Source: JARLFX01 sp036404255
GTDB lineage: Bacteria > Acidobacteriota > Terriglobia > Terriglobales > Acidobacteriaceae
Assembly: GCA_036404255.1 (NCBI GenBank)
Contig: DASWOP010000273.1
Location: forward strand, 1 to 15,708
Reading direction: 5' to 3'
Length of the DNA: 15,708 nucleotides
Within the stretch, counting starts at the first letter, position 1. Every line of letters starts with the position of its first letter. Below the pieces are notes generated by a model. It saw nothing but the letters and a program-made list of their open reading frames with translations, ran no database searches and was not told where the DNA came from. Below, one piece after another: positions 6,965-13,448 of the stretch. The position numbers and the translations under genes were made by a program.

Positions 6965-7704
6965 TAAGCCGAGACCTGCTCTTCATCCATGTCGAAGTTG
7001 GAGTACACATGCTGCGTGTCGTCCAGGTCTTCCAGCACTTCCAGCAACCGCACCATGGCATTCGCCTGGTTGCCTTCCAGCTTGGTATACGTGGACGCGA
7101 TCATCGTCACCTCGGAGTGCGCCGGTGTAATGCCCGCGGCCTTCACCGCGGCCAGCACCGTCTCCAGCTCCTTGGGAGCCGTCAAAATCTCCCAACTGTC
7201 GCCCTCGTCGCTCAGGTCATCGGCGCCGGCTTCCAGCACGATCTCCGTCAGCTTGTCCTCGTCCACCGTGGCTTTCTCCACGATGATCAGGCCCTTCTTG
7301 GCGAACATATAGCCGACCGAGCCGGTCTCGCCCAGGTTCCCGCCATTCTTGGTGAAGGCATGCCGGATCTCGCTCACCGCGCGATTGCGGTTGTCCGTCA
7401 GCACTTCAATGATGATCGCCACGCCGCCCGGGCCGTAGCCCTCGTATGTGACCTCTTCGTAGTTCACGCCTTCCAACTCACCGGTGCCGCGCTGTATGGC
7501 GCGCTTGATGTTGTCGTTCGGCATATTCTCGGCCTTCGCCGCGGCAATCGCCGTGCGTAGCCGCGGATTTCCGTCCGGGTCACCGCCACCCTGTTTGGCT
7601 GCGATCTGAACTTCCTTGATCAGCTGCGTGAAGATCTTGCCGCGCTTGGCATCCAGCGCGCCCTTTTTATGCTTGATTGTCGCCCATTTCGAGTGGCCGG
7701 ACAT
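6964..7704 (-). CDS. yebC: YebC/PmpR/TACO1-family protein
   Basis: A 246-residue protein of normal family length. The N-terminus MSGHSKWATIKHKKGALDAK is diagnostic, followed by AAKAENMPNDNIKRAIQRGTG and YEGYGPGGVAIIIEVLTDNRNRA. Family members were first annotated as DNA-binding transcriptional regulators (PmpR in Pseudomonas); more recent work places YebC/TACO1 proteins on the ribosome, helping translation through proline-rich stretches. The ATG at 7704 was chosen over an in-frame start at 7824 because the conserved N-terminus begins there and AGGAG lies 8 nt upstream. The gene is divergent from the amylase across 241 nt. In many bacteria yebC sits next to ruvC; that is not the case here. Confidence 0.95.
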   Translation of the reverse strand: MSGHSKWATIKHKKGALDAKRGKIFTQLIKEVQIAAKQGGGDPDGNPRLRTAIAAAKAENMPNDNIKRAIQRGTGELEGVNYEEVTYEGYGPGGVAIIIEVLTDNRNRAVSEIRHAFTKNGGNLGETGSVGYMFAKKGLIIVEKATVDEDKLTEIVLEAGADDLSDEGDSWEILTAPKELETVLAAVKAAGITPAHSEVTMIASTYTKLEGNQANAMVRLLEVLEDLDDTQHVYSNFDMDEEQVSA

Positions 7705-7801
7705 GCTTGATACTCCTACTGAAAATTCTGAATTAATCTGGCGGATCAGGCCGAAAAAGCCTTGCGAATCGCAGCATTCGCCAACATTCGCACCGTTGCT
7801 C

Positions 7802-7810
7802 ACTATATCA
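7802..7810 (-). promoter_or_regulatory. extended -10-like element for yebC
   Basis: On the minus strand TGA-TATAGT matches an extended -10. It would give a start near 7795 and a leader of about 90 nt with the AGGAG site. No -35 matching TTGACA is seen at 16-18 nt. Confidence 0.4.
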
Positions 7811-7945
7811 TCAGAGGGCGGCACCTCGCCTCTGCTGCTCCAACCCTCCTCCGGCTGACCTGCATCTCACGGATTGAGCATCACCCCTCCCTGACGCGTC
7901 TCACCTCGCGCTCAGGCACACTTTTTCATTGGAGCCCACCGCAAC

Positions 7946-9289
7946 ATGGCGATTTTAATGCAGGCCTTTTACTGGGATTGTCCCCGTCTCGATAAGCAGG
8001 AACACAACTGGTGGAACTTCGTCGCCAGCAAGATCCCCGAACTCTCGGCCTCCGGCATCGATGCTCTCTGGCTCCCGCCCATCTCCAAGGGCTACAACGA
8101 CATCACCATGGGTTATGACCCATACGACTACTACGACCTCGGCGACTACGACCAGCGTGGCGGCACCAAGACCTGGTTCGGCAACCGCGCCGAGCTCGAA
8201 ACCCTCATCAAGACCGCCCGCAAACACCACATGGGCTGCTACGCCGACATGGTCATCAACCACAACTCCGGTGCCGACGAAGAAGAGGTCAACCCGCTCG
8301 ACGGCCAGAAGCGCTGGACGAAGTTCAATCCCAAGTCCGGCAAATTCCCCCGAGACTGGAACTGCTTTCACCCCTCCCGCTACGAAGAGTTCATGGTCGA
8401 GGGCGAGAACTACGCCGGATACCCCCACCTTTGCCATCGCAACCCGGTTGTCTACGCTGCCATGTACGACTGGGCGCGTTTCCTCATTGAAGAGATGGGC
8501 TTCGAAGGCTTCCGCTTCGACTTCGTCAAAGGCTTCGGCAGTTGGATGGTCTCCCAGCTCGCCAAGTACCGCTACGTGAAGGATGGCCAGGACTTCCGCC
8601 CCTACGTCGTCGCCGAGCACTGGTCGGGCGACGAAGACATCGAAGCCTGGGTCGAGCAGGTCAACGCCATCACCGACAACCAGATCGCCGTCTTCGACTT
8701 CCCTCTGCGCTACAAGCTCAAGGATGTCTGCGATACCCCGGAATACGATCTCCGCAACCTCACCCAGGGAGGTACCGTCGTCATGCGCCGCCCCGCCCAC
8801 GCCGTCACCTTCGTTGACAACCACGATATGGGCGACAACGCGATCGTCTACGACAAGATGCTCGCCTACTCCTTCATCATGGCGCACGAGGGCTACCCCT
8901 GCGTCTTCTGGTACGACTATTTCAACAACCAGCTCGCCCGCCCGCGCACGCCCAACGGCATTGACGCCTTGATCCACGTCCACCAGGTCTACGCCGGCGG
9001 CAACTCAGAGATCCTCTGGACCGATCAGACGCTCTACATCATGCAGCGAGTCGGTTACAAGGATGACAACATCGACCAGTCGGGCCTCGTCTACGTGCTG
9101 AATAATCGCAGCGACGAGTGGCAGGGAGCCACCGTCCAGACGCAGTGGAAAAACACAAAATTCAAGCCCATCGCCTGGGACGGCCACGACGAAAAACAGC
9201 CCGACGAGCGCACCACCGATGCCGAAGGTCACGCAGAATTTCCCGCCCCGCCTCGCGGCTATTGCGTCTACGTACCTGTGTTCGACTAG
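7946..9289 (+). CDS. cytoplasmic alpha-amylase, GH13 (resembles archaeal GH13_7 enzymes)
   Basis: This enzyme hydrolyses alpha-1,4 glucan bonds. The 447-residue protein shows the four GH13 regions: DMVINH (101-106), GFRFDFVKGF (188-197, nucleophile D192), VVAEHW (221-226, acid/base E224) and FVDNHD (289-294, D294). The opening MQAFYWDCP, the block MGYDPYDYYDLGDYDQRG and the GYPHLCHRNP segment recall thermococcal archaeal alpha-amylases (GH13_7) and plant types more than common secreted bacterial ones. No signal peptide is visible, so glycogen, maltodextrin or imported oligosaccharide is the likely substrate. No separate starch-binding domain is seen; the last 90 residues are the usual C-terminal beta domain. 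The ATG at 7946 has GGAG at 7931-7934, a long 11-nt spacer. It is alone, with no glycogen genes beside it. Confidence 0.93.
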   Translation: MAILMQAFYWDCPRLDKQEHNWWNFVASKIPELSASGIDALWLPPISKGYNDITMGYDPYDYYDLGDYDQRGGTKTWFGNRAELETLIKTARKHHMGCYADMVINHNSGADEEEVNPLDGQKRWTKFNPKSGKFPRDWNCFHPSRYEEFMVEGENYAGYPHLCHRNPVVYAAMYDWARFLIEEMGFEGFRFDFVKGFGSWMVSQLAKYRYVKDGQDFRPYVVAEHWSGDEDIEAWVEQVNAITDNQIAVFDFPLRYKLKDVCDTPEYDLRNLTQGGTVVMRRPAHAVTFVDNHDMGDNAIVYDKMLAYSFIMAHEGYPCVFWYDYFNNQLARPRTPNGIDALIHVHQVYAGGNSEILWTDQTLYIMQRVGYKDDNIDQSGLVYVLNNRSDEWQGATVQTQWKNTKFKPIAWDGHDEKQPDERTTDAEGHAEFPAPPRGYCVYVPVFD

Positions 9290-9307
9290 CCGCTACTTGA
9301 TTTATTT

Positions 9308-9334
9308 GTCATTCCGCAGCGCAGCGGCGGAATC
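9308..9334 (+). repeat. GTCATTC-type dispersed element, copy 2, with terminator-like hairpin
   Basis: GTCATTCCGC on the left and GCGGAATC on the right enclose AGCGCAGCG. The 7-bp arms ATTCCGC/GCGGAAT (9311-9317, 9327-9333) are perfect and are followed by CTGCTTTTC, so on the plus strand this copy could terminate amylase transcription. It lies 19 nt after the amylase stop. Confidence 0.65.
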
Positions 9335-9382
9335 TGCTTTTCAACTGCGCCACAAACGCATCCGATCCACCAAACAACACCG

Positions 9383-9628
9383 CTAGCCCACCGTGTAGCG
9401 GTACATATTCACCACATACGGCTCAACAATCTCCGCCGCGAACACCACCACCGCCAGCGCCAGCAGCGTGAGCGCCACCGCGCCAATCCCGCGCAGCGCA
9501 CCGCGTTCAAACTGCTCTGCGATCGAATGAAATACATAGCTGGCCAGCGTAAAGATACCGAAGATGCCCATAATAGCGAACGTCGCCGCCAGCACGACTT
9601 CCACGATACTGATGAATGCACTTACCAT
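9383..9628 (-). CDS. small two-span membrane protein of unknown function
   Basis: An 81-residue product starting MVSAFISIVEVVLAATFA. Hydrophobic segments lie at about 3-30 and 46-66, joined by a charged loop (SIAEQFERGALRG), and the protein ends VVNMYRYTVG. The frame stays open upstream to 9781, but those extra residues overlap another coding frame and are low-complexity Gly/Ala, so I use the ATG at 9628. The SD is weak (GGGGA about 10 nt upstream). It follows the 66-residue gene by 29 nt and is probably in one operon with it. The family is not recognised. Alternative in-frame start: ATG 9706. Confidence 0.55.
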   Translation of the reverse strand: MVSAFISIVEVVLAATFAIMGIFGIFTLASYVFHSIAEQFERGALRGIGAVALTLLALAVVVFAAEIVEPYVVNMYRYTVG

Positions 9629-9657
9629 AGGCTTGCGATCCCCAGCGCTCAGACAGC

Positions 9658-9858
9658 TTAGAACTTTTTCTCGTTTCCGCGCGAATTTGCCTTCGTCCGC
9701 CGGCATGCTCCCACCACCAGCCCAAGCACCAGCAGCACCGCCAGCCCGAGGATAGTCTGTAGCCCATACGTCGTAAACCACGCAGAAAGACTCTCTCCCT
9801 GCGTCGACGCATCTGCCAGTAGCGGCTGCAACATCACTCCTAGTGTGATCAATGTCAC
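9658..9858 (-). CDS. very small membrane protein of unknown function, GTG start
   Basis: A 66-residue frame: a weakly hydrophobic N-terminus (MTLITLGVMLQPLLADA), possibly a signal peptide, then polar TQGESLSAW, a strong membrane span (about 33-50, LQTILGLAVLLVLGLVVGA) and a basic tail ending GNEKKF. The GTG at 9858 has AAGGGA about 8 nt upstream; an inner ATG at 9834 has AGGAG only 2 nt away. It is divergent from purQ with just 48 nt between the start codons. No family is recognised, but the arrangement (signal-like, span, basic tail, SD, closely spaced second membrane gene) argues against chance. Confidence 0.55.
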   Translation of the reverse strand: MTLITLGVMLQPLLADASTQGESLSAWFTTYGLQTILGLAVLLVLGLVVGACRRTKANSRGNEKKF

Positions 9859-9891
9859 CTCGCTATCCCTTAGGTCTCAGTCTAGCCGGAA

Positions 9892-9900
9892 TGCTATCCT
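9892..9900 (+). promoter_or_regulatory. extended -10-like element for a probable leaderless purQ mRNA
   Basis: TGC-TATCCT ends 6 nt before ATG 9907, which places the expected transcription start on the A of the start codon. There is no SD in the GAGCCC between. A weak minus-strand TAGACT (9879-9884) for the divergent small gene lies 10 nt away. No -35 is evident, as is common for extended -10 promoters. Confidence 0.5.
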
Positions 9901-9906
9901 GAGCCC

Positions 9907-10602
9907 ATGAAATTCGGCGTTATTGTTTTTCCCGGATCAAACTGCGACCACGACACCTACAACGTCATTGCCACCATCGCGCGTCAGCCCGTCACCTTTC
10001 TCTGGCACGCCTCCACTGAACTTCAGGGCTGCGACGCAGTCCTCGTTCCCGGCGGTTTTGCCTACGGCGACTATCTCCGTACCGGCGCCATTGCCAGCTT
10101 TGCTCCCATCATGCAGTCAGTAAAGAAGTTCGCTGCTGCTGACGGCCTCGTCCTCGGCATCTGCAACGGCTTCCAGATCCTCTGCGAATCCGGCCTTCTC
10201 CCCGGCGCGCTCATGCGCAACGCCAGCCAGAAGTACATCTGCAAGCAGGTCCACCTGCGCACAGAGACCACCAACTCGCCCTTCACCCACACGCTGCAGG
10301 CCGGCCAGGTTCTCAAGATGCCCATCGGCCACGCCGAGGGCAACTACACCTGCGATGCCTCCACCCTCGCCGAACTCGAGCGCCAGCAGCGCATTGCCTT
10401 TCGCTATGCCACCCCGGCTGGTGAGATCACGCCCGCAGCCAACCCCAACGGCGCCCTCTCCAACATCGCCGGTATCCTCTCCGAAGGCCGCAATGTCCTC
10501 GGCATGATGCCCCACCCTGACCGCTCCAGCGAAGCCCTGCTCGGCTCGGCAGACGGCCTGCCCATCTTCCAGGGCATGATCGCCGCCCTCAACATCCGTT
10601 GA
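9907..10602 (+). CDS. purQ: phosphoribosylformylglycinamidine synthase, glutaminase subunit PurQ
   Basis: PurQ releases ammonia from glutamine for the PurL subunit in step 4 of purine synthesis; in such bacteria the active enzyme is PurS-PurQ-PurL, and purS and purL are not in this window. The 231-residue length is typical. It shows a class I amidotransferase fold: start MKFGVIVFPGSNCDHD, oxyanion region VLVPGGFAYGDYLRTGA (45-61), nucleophile C86 in GICNGFQ, and H203 in MMPHPDR. Position H+2 is Asp (D205), where many class I amidotransferases, including well-studied PurQ, have Glu. PIGHAEGNY (139-147) is also conserved. The ATG at 9907 lacks an SD and is probably leaderless. The short, divergent arrangement with two tiny membrane genes is unusual for purQ. 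Confidence 0.95.
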   Translation: MKFGVIVFPGSNCDHDTYNVIATIARQPVTFLWHASTELQGCDAVLVPGGFAYGDYLRTGAIASFAPIMQSVKKFAAADGLVLGICNGFQILCESGLLPGALMRNASQKYICKQVHLRTETTNSPFTHTLQAGQVLKMPIGHAEGNYTCDASTLAELERQQRIAFRYATPAGEITPAANPNGALSNIAGILSEGRNVLGMMPHPDRSSEALLGSADGLPIFQGMIAALNIR

Positions 10603-10622
10603 AATGAAAAAAGTAAACCCGA

Positions 10623-10658
10623 GTCATTCTGAGCGAAGCGCAGCGCAGCCGAAGAATC
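10623..10658 (+). repeat. GTCATTC-type dispersed element, copy 3
   Basis: It begins GTCATTCTGAGCGAAGCG and ends GAAGAATC. The interior doubles a short GCGCAGC unit, which makes it longer than copy 4. Inverted ends are ATTCT/AGAAT. It starts 20 nt after the purQ stop. Confidence 0.75.
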
Positions 10659-10801
10659 CAGACGAACCCAGCCACACCCATACCGTCCCAGCCTTCCGCT
10701 GCACGGAACCATCCGCGGCAGCCGCGACTCTCAACCGTTGTCTCGCTTCTGAGGCCGGGCTTTTCGCACCCGCCCGATGTTTCCCGGTACGTCCGGCGGA
10801 T

Positions 10802-10809
10802 GCTACCCT
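10802..10809 (+). promoter_or_regulatory. -10-like element (TGC-TACCCT) for a probable leaderless PHP phosphatase mRNA
   Basis: The full extended element runs 10801-10809; TACCCT (10804-10809) ends 6 nt before the GTG at 10816, so the expected transcription start coincides with the GTG. No SD is present in AACCCT. The site is nearly identical to the one before purQ. Confidence 0.5.
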
Positions 10810-10815
10810 AACCCT

Positions 10816-11610
10816 GTGATTGATATTCATCACCATCTTCTCTGGGGCCTCGACGACGGCTCAGATTCGCTGGAGACCACGCTCTCCATGGCGCGCTGGG
10901 CCAGCGATCAGGGCATCACGCACATCGTCGCCACCTCCCACGCCAGCACTCACTGGACCTTCCAGCCGGATGCTGTCGCCGCCAAAGCAGAGGAGCTGCG
11001 CACCCTGCTCACAGCGGAGAGCATTCAGCTCACCATCGGTACCGGCTGCGATTTTCATCTCAGCTACGACAACCTCACAGACATCCGCATCACCCCGCGC
11101 AAATACACCATCAACGGCGGCGACTATCTGCTCATCGAGCTGCCGGACTACGCCCTCCCCATCAACCTGCCGGAGACGCTCTACGAACTGCAGATCCTCG
11201 GCCTCACCCCGATCCTGACGCATCCTGAGCGCAACCCCACGTTGCAGGCCGACCCTAACCGCATGATCGAGTGGCTCCGCGGCGGCCTGCTCGTCCAGAT
11301 CACCTCCGGCTCTCTCGCGGGCCGCTTCGGCAAGACGGCGGAGAAGCTGGCGCATCGCCTCCTGGCCGACGATTGGGTCCACTTCGTCGCCACCGACGCG
11401 CACAACGTCACCTCTCGCCCACCCAATCTGCGCGAGAGCTACGATCTGGTCGCGCGCAAATACAGCAAACCTACCGCCCAGCGCCTTTTCATTGACAACC
11501 CCCTGGCCGCCTTTGAGAGCCGCCCCCTGGGCGAGCAGCCCGAAGCCCGCCACGTCTTCGACGCCTACGAAGACAACCGCAGCTGGCTCCAGAAAATGTT
11601 CCGCCGCTAA
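10816..11610 (+). CDS. CpsB/YwqE-type PHP-domain protein-tyrosine phosphatase, GTG start
   Basis: Members of this family are metal-dependent (usually Mn) phosphatases that dephosphorylate tyrosine autokinases controlling capsule or exopolysaccharide synthesis. The 264-residue protein has the PHP motifs: DIHHH (3-7), ATSH (39-42), LIELP with E108, THPERN (135-140) and TDAHN (193-197). The start is set at GTG 10816 because family proteins begin with MIDIH; an in-frame ATG at 10777 would add 13 residues that do not fit and sit in the promoter. No tyrosine kinase (Wzc/CapB-type) or glycan gene is in the window, so the substrate is unknown; a general PHP phosphoesterase role is the alternative. 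A hairpin terminator follows at 11633. Confidence 0.88.
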   Translation: MIDIHHHLLWGLDDGSDSLETTLSMARWASDQGITHIVATSHASTHWTFQPDAVAAKAEELRTLLTAESIQLTIGTGCDFHLSYDNLTDIRITPRKYTINGGDYLLIELPDYALPINLPETLYELQILGLTPILTHPERNPTLQADPNRMIEWLRGGLLVQITSGSLAGRFGKTAEKLAHRLLADDWVHFVATDAHNVTSRPPNLRESYDLVARKYSKPTAQRLFIDNPLAAFESRPLGEQPEARHVFDAYEDNRSWLQKMFRR

Positions 11611-11632
11611 GCATCACCACCGAAGCGGGTGC

Positions 11633-11658
11633 CCCGGGTCTCGCTTCTGAGACCCGGG
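11633..11658 (+). terminator. hairpin downstream of the PHP phosphatase
   Basis: CCCGGGTCTC (11633-11642) pairs perfectly with GAGACCCGGG (11649-11658) around loop GCTTCT, followed by CTTTCAT. The T-run is short. A related but unpaired text (TCTCGCTTCTGAGGCCGGGC) occurs at 10741-10760 upstream of the same gene, so the hairpin may be part of another dispersed repeat. Confidence 0.6.
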
Positions 11659-11757
11659 CTTTCATAGCCGCACGATCTCTCCCTTGCGTAATGCCAATCG
11701 CGCCGATACTCTGGGTGCCCTATCCTCACGACAGCTTCATCGTCGTTAGAATGGGAA

Positions 11758-11797
11758 TCGTCGCAACGCGACGACGCGCGACGCGCACGTCTGTGCG
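11758..11797. other. two adjacent small hairpins in the gap between the convergent phosphatase and SDR genes
   Basis: TCGTCGC-AAC-GCGACGA (11758-11774) is a perfect 7-bp stem; CGCAC-GTCT-GTGCG (11784-11797) is a perfect 5-bp stem. They are 60-100 nt past the SDR stop on the minus strand. Neither has a T-run. The rest of 11659-11856 shows no gene I can support. Confidence 0.4.
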
Positions 11798-11856
11798 ATG
11801 ATGATGCCCCCATCGCGCGTATAGCGCTCGCCTTCGCAGGATTTCCCAACCAAAAA

Positions 11857-12594
11857 CTAAGCCAGCCCCAGCCCGCCATCCACCGCCAGCAACTGTCCCG
11901 TCACAAAATGAGGCCCTGTCGCAAAGAACAGCACCGCTGCCGCCACATCGGCGGGCCTGCCGTTTCGCTGCATCGGAGTCTTCGCGGCGAAGTGTTCATA
12001 CCCCTCATCCACCTCGCCATTCACCACCATGCCCGGAGCCACGCAGTTCACGCTGATCTCCGGCGCCCACGCCTTCGCCATGGTCTCGCTCAGCATATGC
12101 AGAGCTGCCTTCGACGTGCAGTAGTGCCCATGCGTCGCCCATGGATGAATCCCGCCCAGCGAGCCGATGTTGATGATGCGCCCCTGCGCCTTCTTCAGGT
12201 GCGGATACGCCGCCTGAGCCACCAGCAGCGGCCCGCGCGTATTGATCGCAAAGATCGCGTCCCACTGCTCCGGCGTAATCTCTTCCAGCTTCGCCGTCTC
12301 GAATGCGCCCGCGTTGTTCACCAGCAGGTCCAGCCCGCCAAACGCCTGCGTGACCATATCCACCGCATGCTTTACCTGCCCCGGATCGCGCAGATCGCAG
12401 CGTTCCGCCATCCCCGCCACGCCGAGCTGTGCAATGTCGCGCGTAGTAGCCGCCGCATCCTCGTCGGAACTGCGATAGGTAATGGCCACATCCGCGCCTG
12501 CCCGTGCCAGCGTAAGCGCAATCTCGCGCCCGATACGCTTCGCCGCGCCGGTGACTAATGCTCTCTTCCCTGCCAGTGGTTTATTCTCGCTCAA
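11857..12594 (-). CDS. short-chain dehydrogenase/reductase (SDR), TTG start
   Basis: An NAD(P)H-dependent oxidoreductase of classical SDR type, 245 residues. Cofactor motif LVTGAAKRIG (13-22), NNAG (93-96), catalytic S145 (INIGS), Y158 and K162 (YCTSK), and PGMVVNGE after them. TGAAKRIG with Arg at position 20 is like the TGxxxRxG form of pteridine reductases (PTR1/FolM-like), which suggests NADPH and perhaps a pterin substrate, but FabG-like enzymes cannot be excluded. TTG at 12594 is the only start that keeps the first Rossmann strand; GGTGA lies about 5 nt upstream. It converges on the PHP phosphatase gene, and no neighbour suggests a substrate. Confidence 0.87.
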   Translation of the reverse strand: MSENKPLAGKRALVTGAAKRIGREIALTLARAGADVAITYRSSDEDAAATTRDIAQLGVAGMAERCDLRDPGQVKHAVDMVTQAFGGLDLLVNNAGAFETAKLEEITPEQWDAIFAINTRGPLLVAQAAYPHLKKAQGRIINIGSLGGIHPWATHGHYCTSKAALHMLSETMAKAWAPEISVNCVAPGMVVNGEVDEGYEHFAAKTPMQRNGRPADVAAAVLFFATGPHFVTGQLLAVDGGLGLA

Positions 12595-12617
12595 TCGTTC
12601 ACCACAAAATACACTCT

Positions 12618-12642
12618 GTCATTCTGAGCGTAGCGAAGAATC
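12618..12642 (+). repeat. GTCATTC-type dispersed element, copy 4 (short form)
   Basis: It begins GTCATTCTGAGCG, then TAGC, then GAAGAATC, with ATTCT/AGAAT inverted ends. It lies 24 nt upstream of the SDR start codon, where the minus-strand promoter would be expected. Confidence 0.75.
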
Positions 12643-12718
12643 TCAAATGCTCATCCTGCCACAAATCTGTAATGAGTCCATCCTCACCACACCCTCATGC
12701 CCTCAGGGTGGCATTGTC

Positions 12719-12777
12719 TATCCCTGATCCCTAATCCCTAATCCCTGTTCCCTAATCCCTGTTCCCTAATCCCTGCC
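12719..12777. repeat. 7-bp tandem repeat array abutting a stop codon
   Basis: About eight units with consensus CCCTRNT on the plus strand (CCCTAAT and CCCTGTT alternating). The alternation gives a partial 14-bp higher order. The array runs right up to the stop triplet (12778-12780) of the next minus-strand gene, so its transcript would carry AWYAGGG repeats as the start of its 3' end. A degenerate relative (CCCTAGTTCCTGTTCC) lies at 1445-1460. Confidence 0.85.
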
Positions 12778-13377
12778 CTACTGAGGCTTCTGCTCCGTCG
12801 TACTCCCCGCTGCCGGAGCACCAGCAGGTGCCGCCGTCTTCTGCGGCTCTGTCGTAGCCGGAGTAATCGGCAACACGCCCGGCGTTGGCGGCTTTGGCTT
12901 TGAGTCCGGGCGGATCGGTTCCTGTACCCCGCCCTTGCCCTTCTCTTTCCCGTTCTCGTCGCGATAGGTGGAGTACTGTTCCGTCGGCCGCTTCATCGTG
13001 ACCACGATCTCTTTGGTGTTCGTCGGCAGATCGTAGTCCTGGCCAAACGTAGCGTACCCATTGGCGATCACCTGCACGCGCAACTGGCTGCCCACCGGGA
13101 TGATGTCGATGACGGCCTTGCCTTCGCCGTCCGTCTTCATCTCCATATTGCCTTCGTCTTTGCCGTCCTTCACCGAGTGAAAGATCACGGCAGCGTTCAC
13201 CAGCGGCTTGCCATCCCGCGCGCGCTGCACCAGCACTTCGATCCGTGCCGTCTCCGGCGGAGCCTTGTACTTGCGTCCACGCTTCTGTGACGCGTCATCC
13301 TGCGCCATCGCCATACCGGTAAGCAGCGCCACACCGGCAATACCGGCCATCATCCGAATAAAAACTCGCTTCCACAT
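12778..13377 (-). CDS. secreted protein with carboxypeptidase-regulatory-like (transthyretin-type) domain and Pro-rich tail
   Basis: A 199-residue exported protein. The signal peptide (MWKRVFIRMMAGIAGVALLT, cut near AMA-Q, residue 25) is followed by a basic stretch (SQKRGRKYK). A beta-sandwich domain spans about 44-130: ARIEVLVQRARDGKPLVNAA, then TDGEGKAVIDIIPVGSQLRV and IANGYATFG. This is the layout of carboxypeptidase-regulatory-like / peptidase-associated domains, common in acidobacterial envelope proteins, where they stand alone or begin TonB receptors. Residues 145-199 are low-complexity Pro/Ala/Thr and probably unstructured. The ATG at 13377 has no SD; TACAAT lies 7 nt upstream, so it is probably leaderless. 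Function unknown; the domain call is by pattern. Confidence 0.8.
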   Translation of the reverse strand: MWKRVFIRMMAGIAGVALLTGMAMAQDDASQKRGRKYKAPPETARIEVLVQRARDGKPLVNAAVIFHSVKDGKDEGNMEMKTDGEGKAVIDIIPVGSQLRVQVIANGYATFGQDYDLPTNTKEIVVTMKRPTEQYSTYRDENGKEKGKGGVQEPIRPDSKPKPPTPGVLPITPATTEPQKTAAPAGAPAAGSTTEQKPQ

Positions 13378-13384
13378 GTCATTG

Positions 13385-13390
13385 ATTGTA
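13385..13390 (-). promoter_or_regulatory. -10 hexamer for a probable leaderless secreted-protein mRNA
   Basis: TACAAT on the minus strand ends 7 nt before ATG 13377, placing the expected transcription start at the ATG. The gap (CAATGAC) lacks an SD. No good -35 is seen. Confidence 0.45.
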
Positions 13391-13448
13391 CTTCGCCGCC
13401 GCCTGTCGCGGCCTATGCGTGGGAGCAGGAATTTCCGGCAGTCTTCTG

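Noticed and set aside
6535..7560. Plus-strand frame across the PagL-like start and yebC
   Set aside because: Spans two well-supported minus-strand genes and the gap between them; antisense artefact.
7705..7824. N-terminal extension of yebC
   Set aside because: The conserved MSGHSKW start has a good AGGAG; the extension is not conserved in the family and would run over the promoter.
7955..8983. Long minus-strand frame opposite the amylase
   Set aside because: Antisense shadow of a strongly conserved gene; composition (Val/Asp/Gly-rich) is typical of reverse reading of GC-rich coding DNA.
9629..9781. Long start for the two-span membrane protein
   Set aside because: Overlaps the 66-residue gene in another frame and adds low-complexity Gly/Ala sequence; ATG 9628 is simpler, though 9706 stays possible.
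11826..11848. Fourth copy of the post-stop motif before the SDR stop
   Set aside because: GCGCTCGCCTTCGCAGGA is only loosely similar and is 10 nt away from the stop; not counted.
11607..11879. Minus-strand frame between phosphatase and SDR
   Set aside because: Crosses the terminator hairpin and the SDR end, with no SD or conserved motif.
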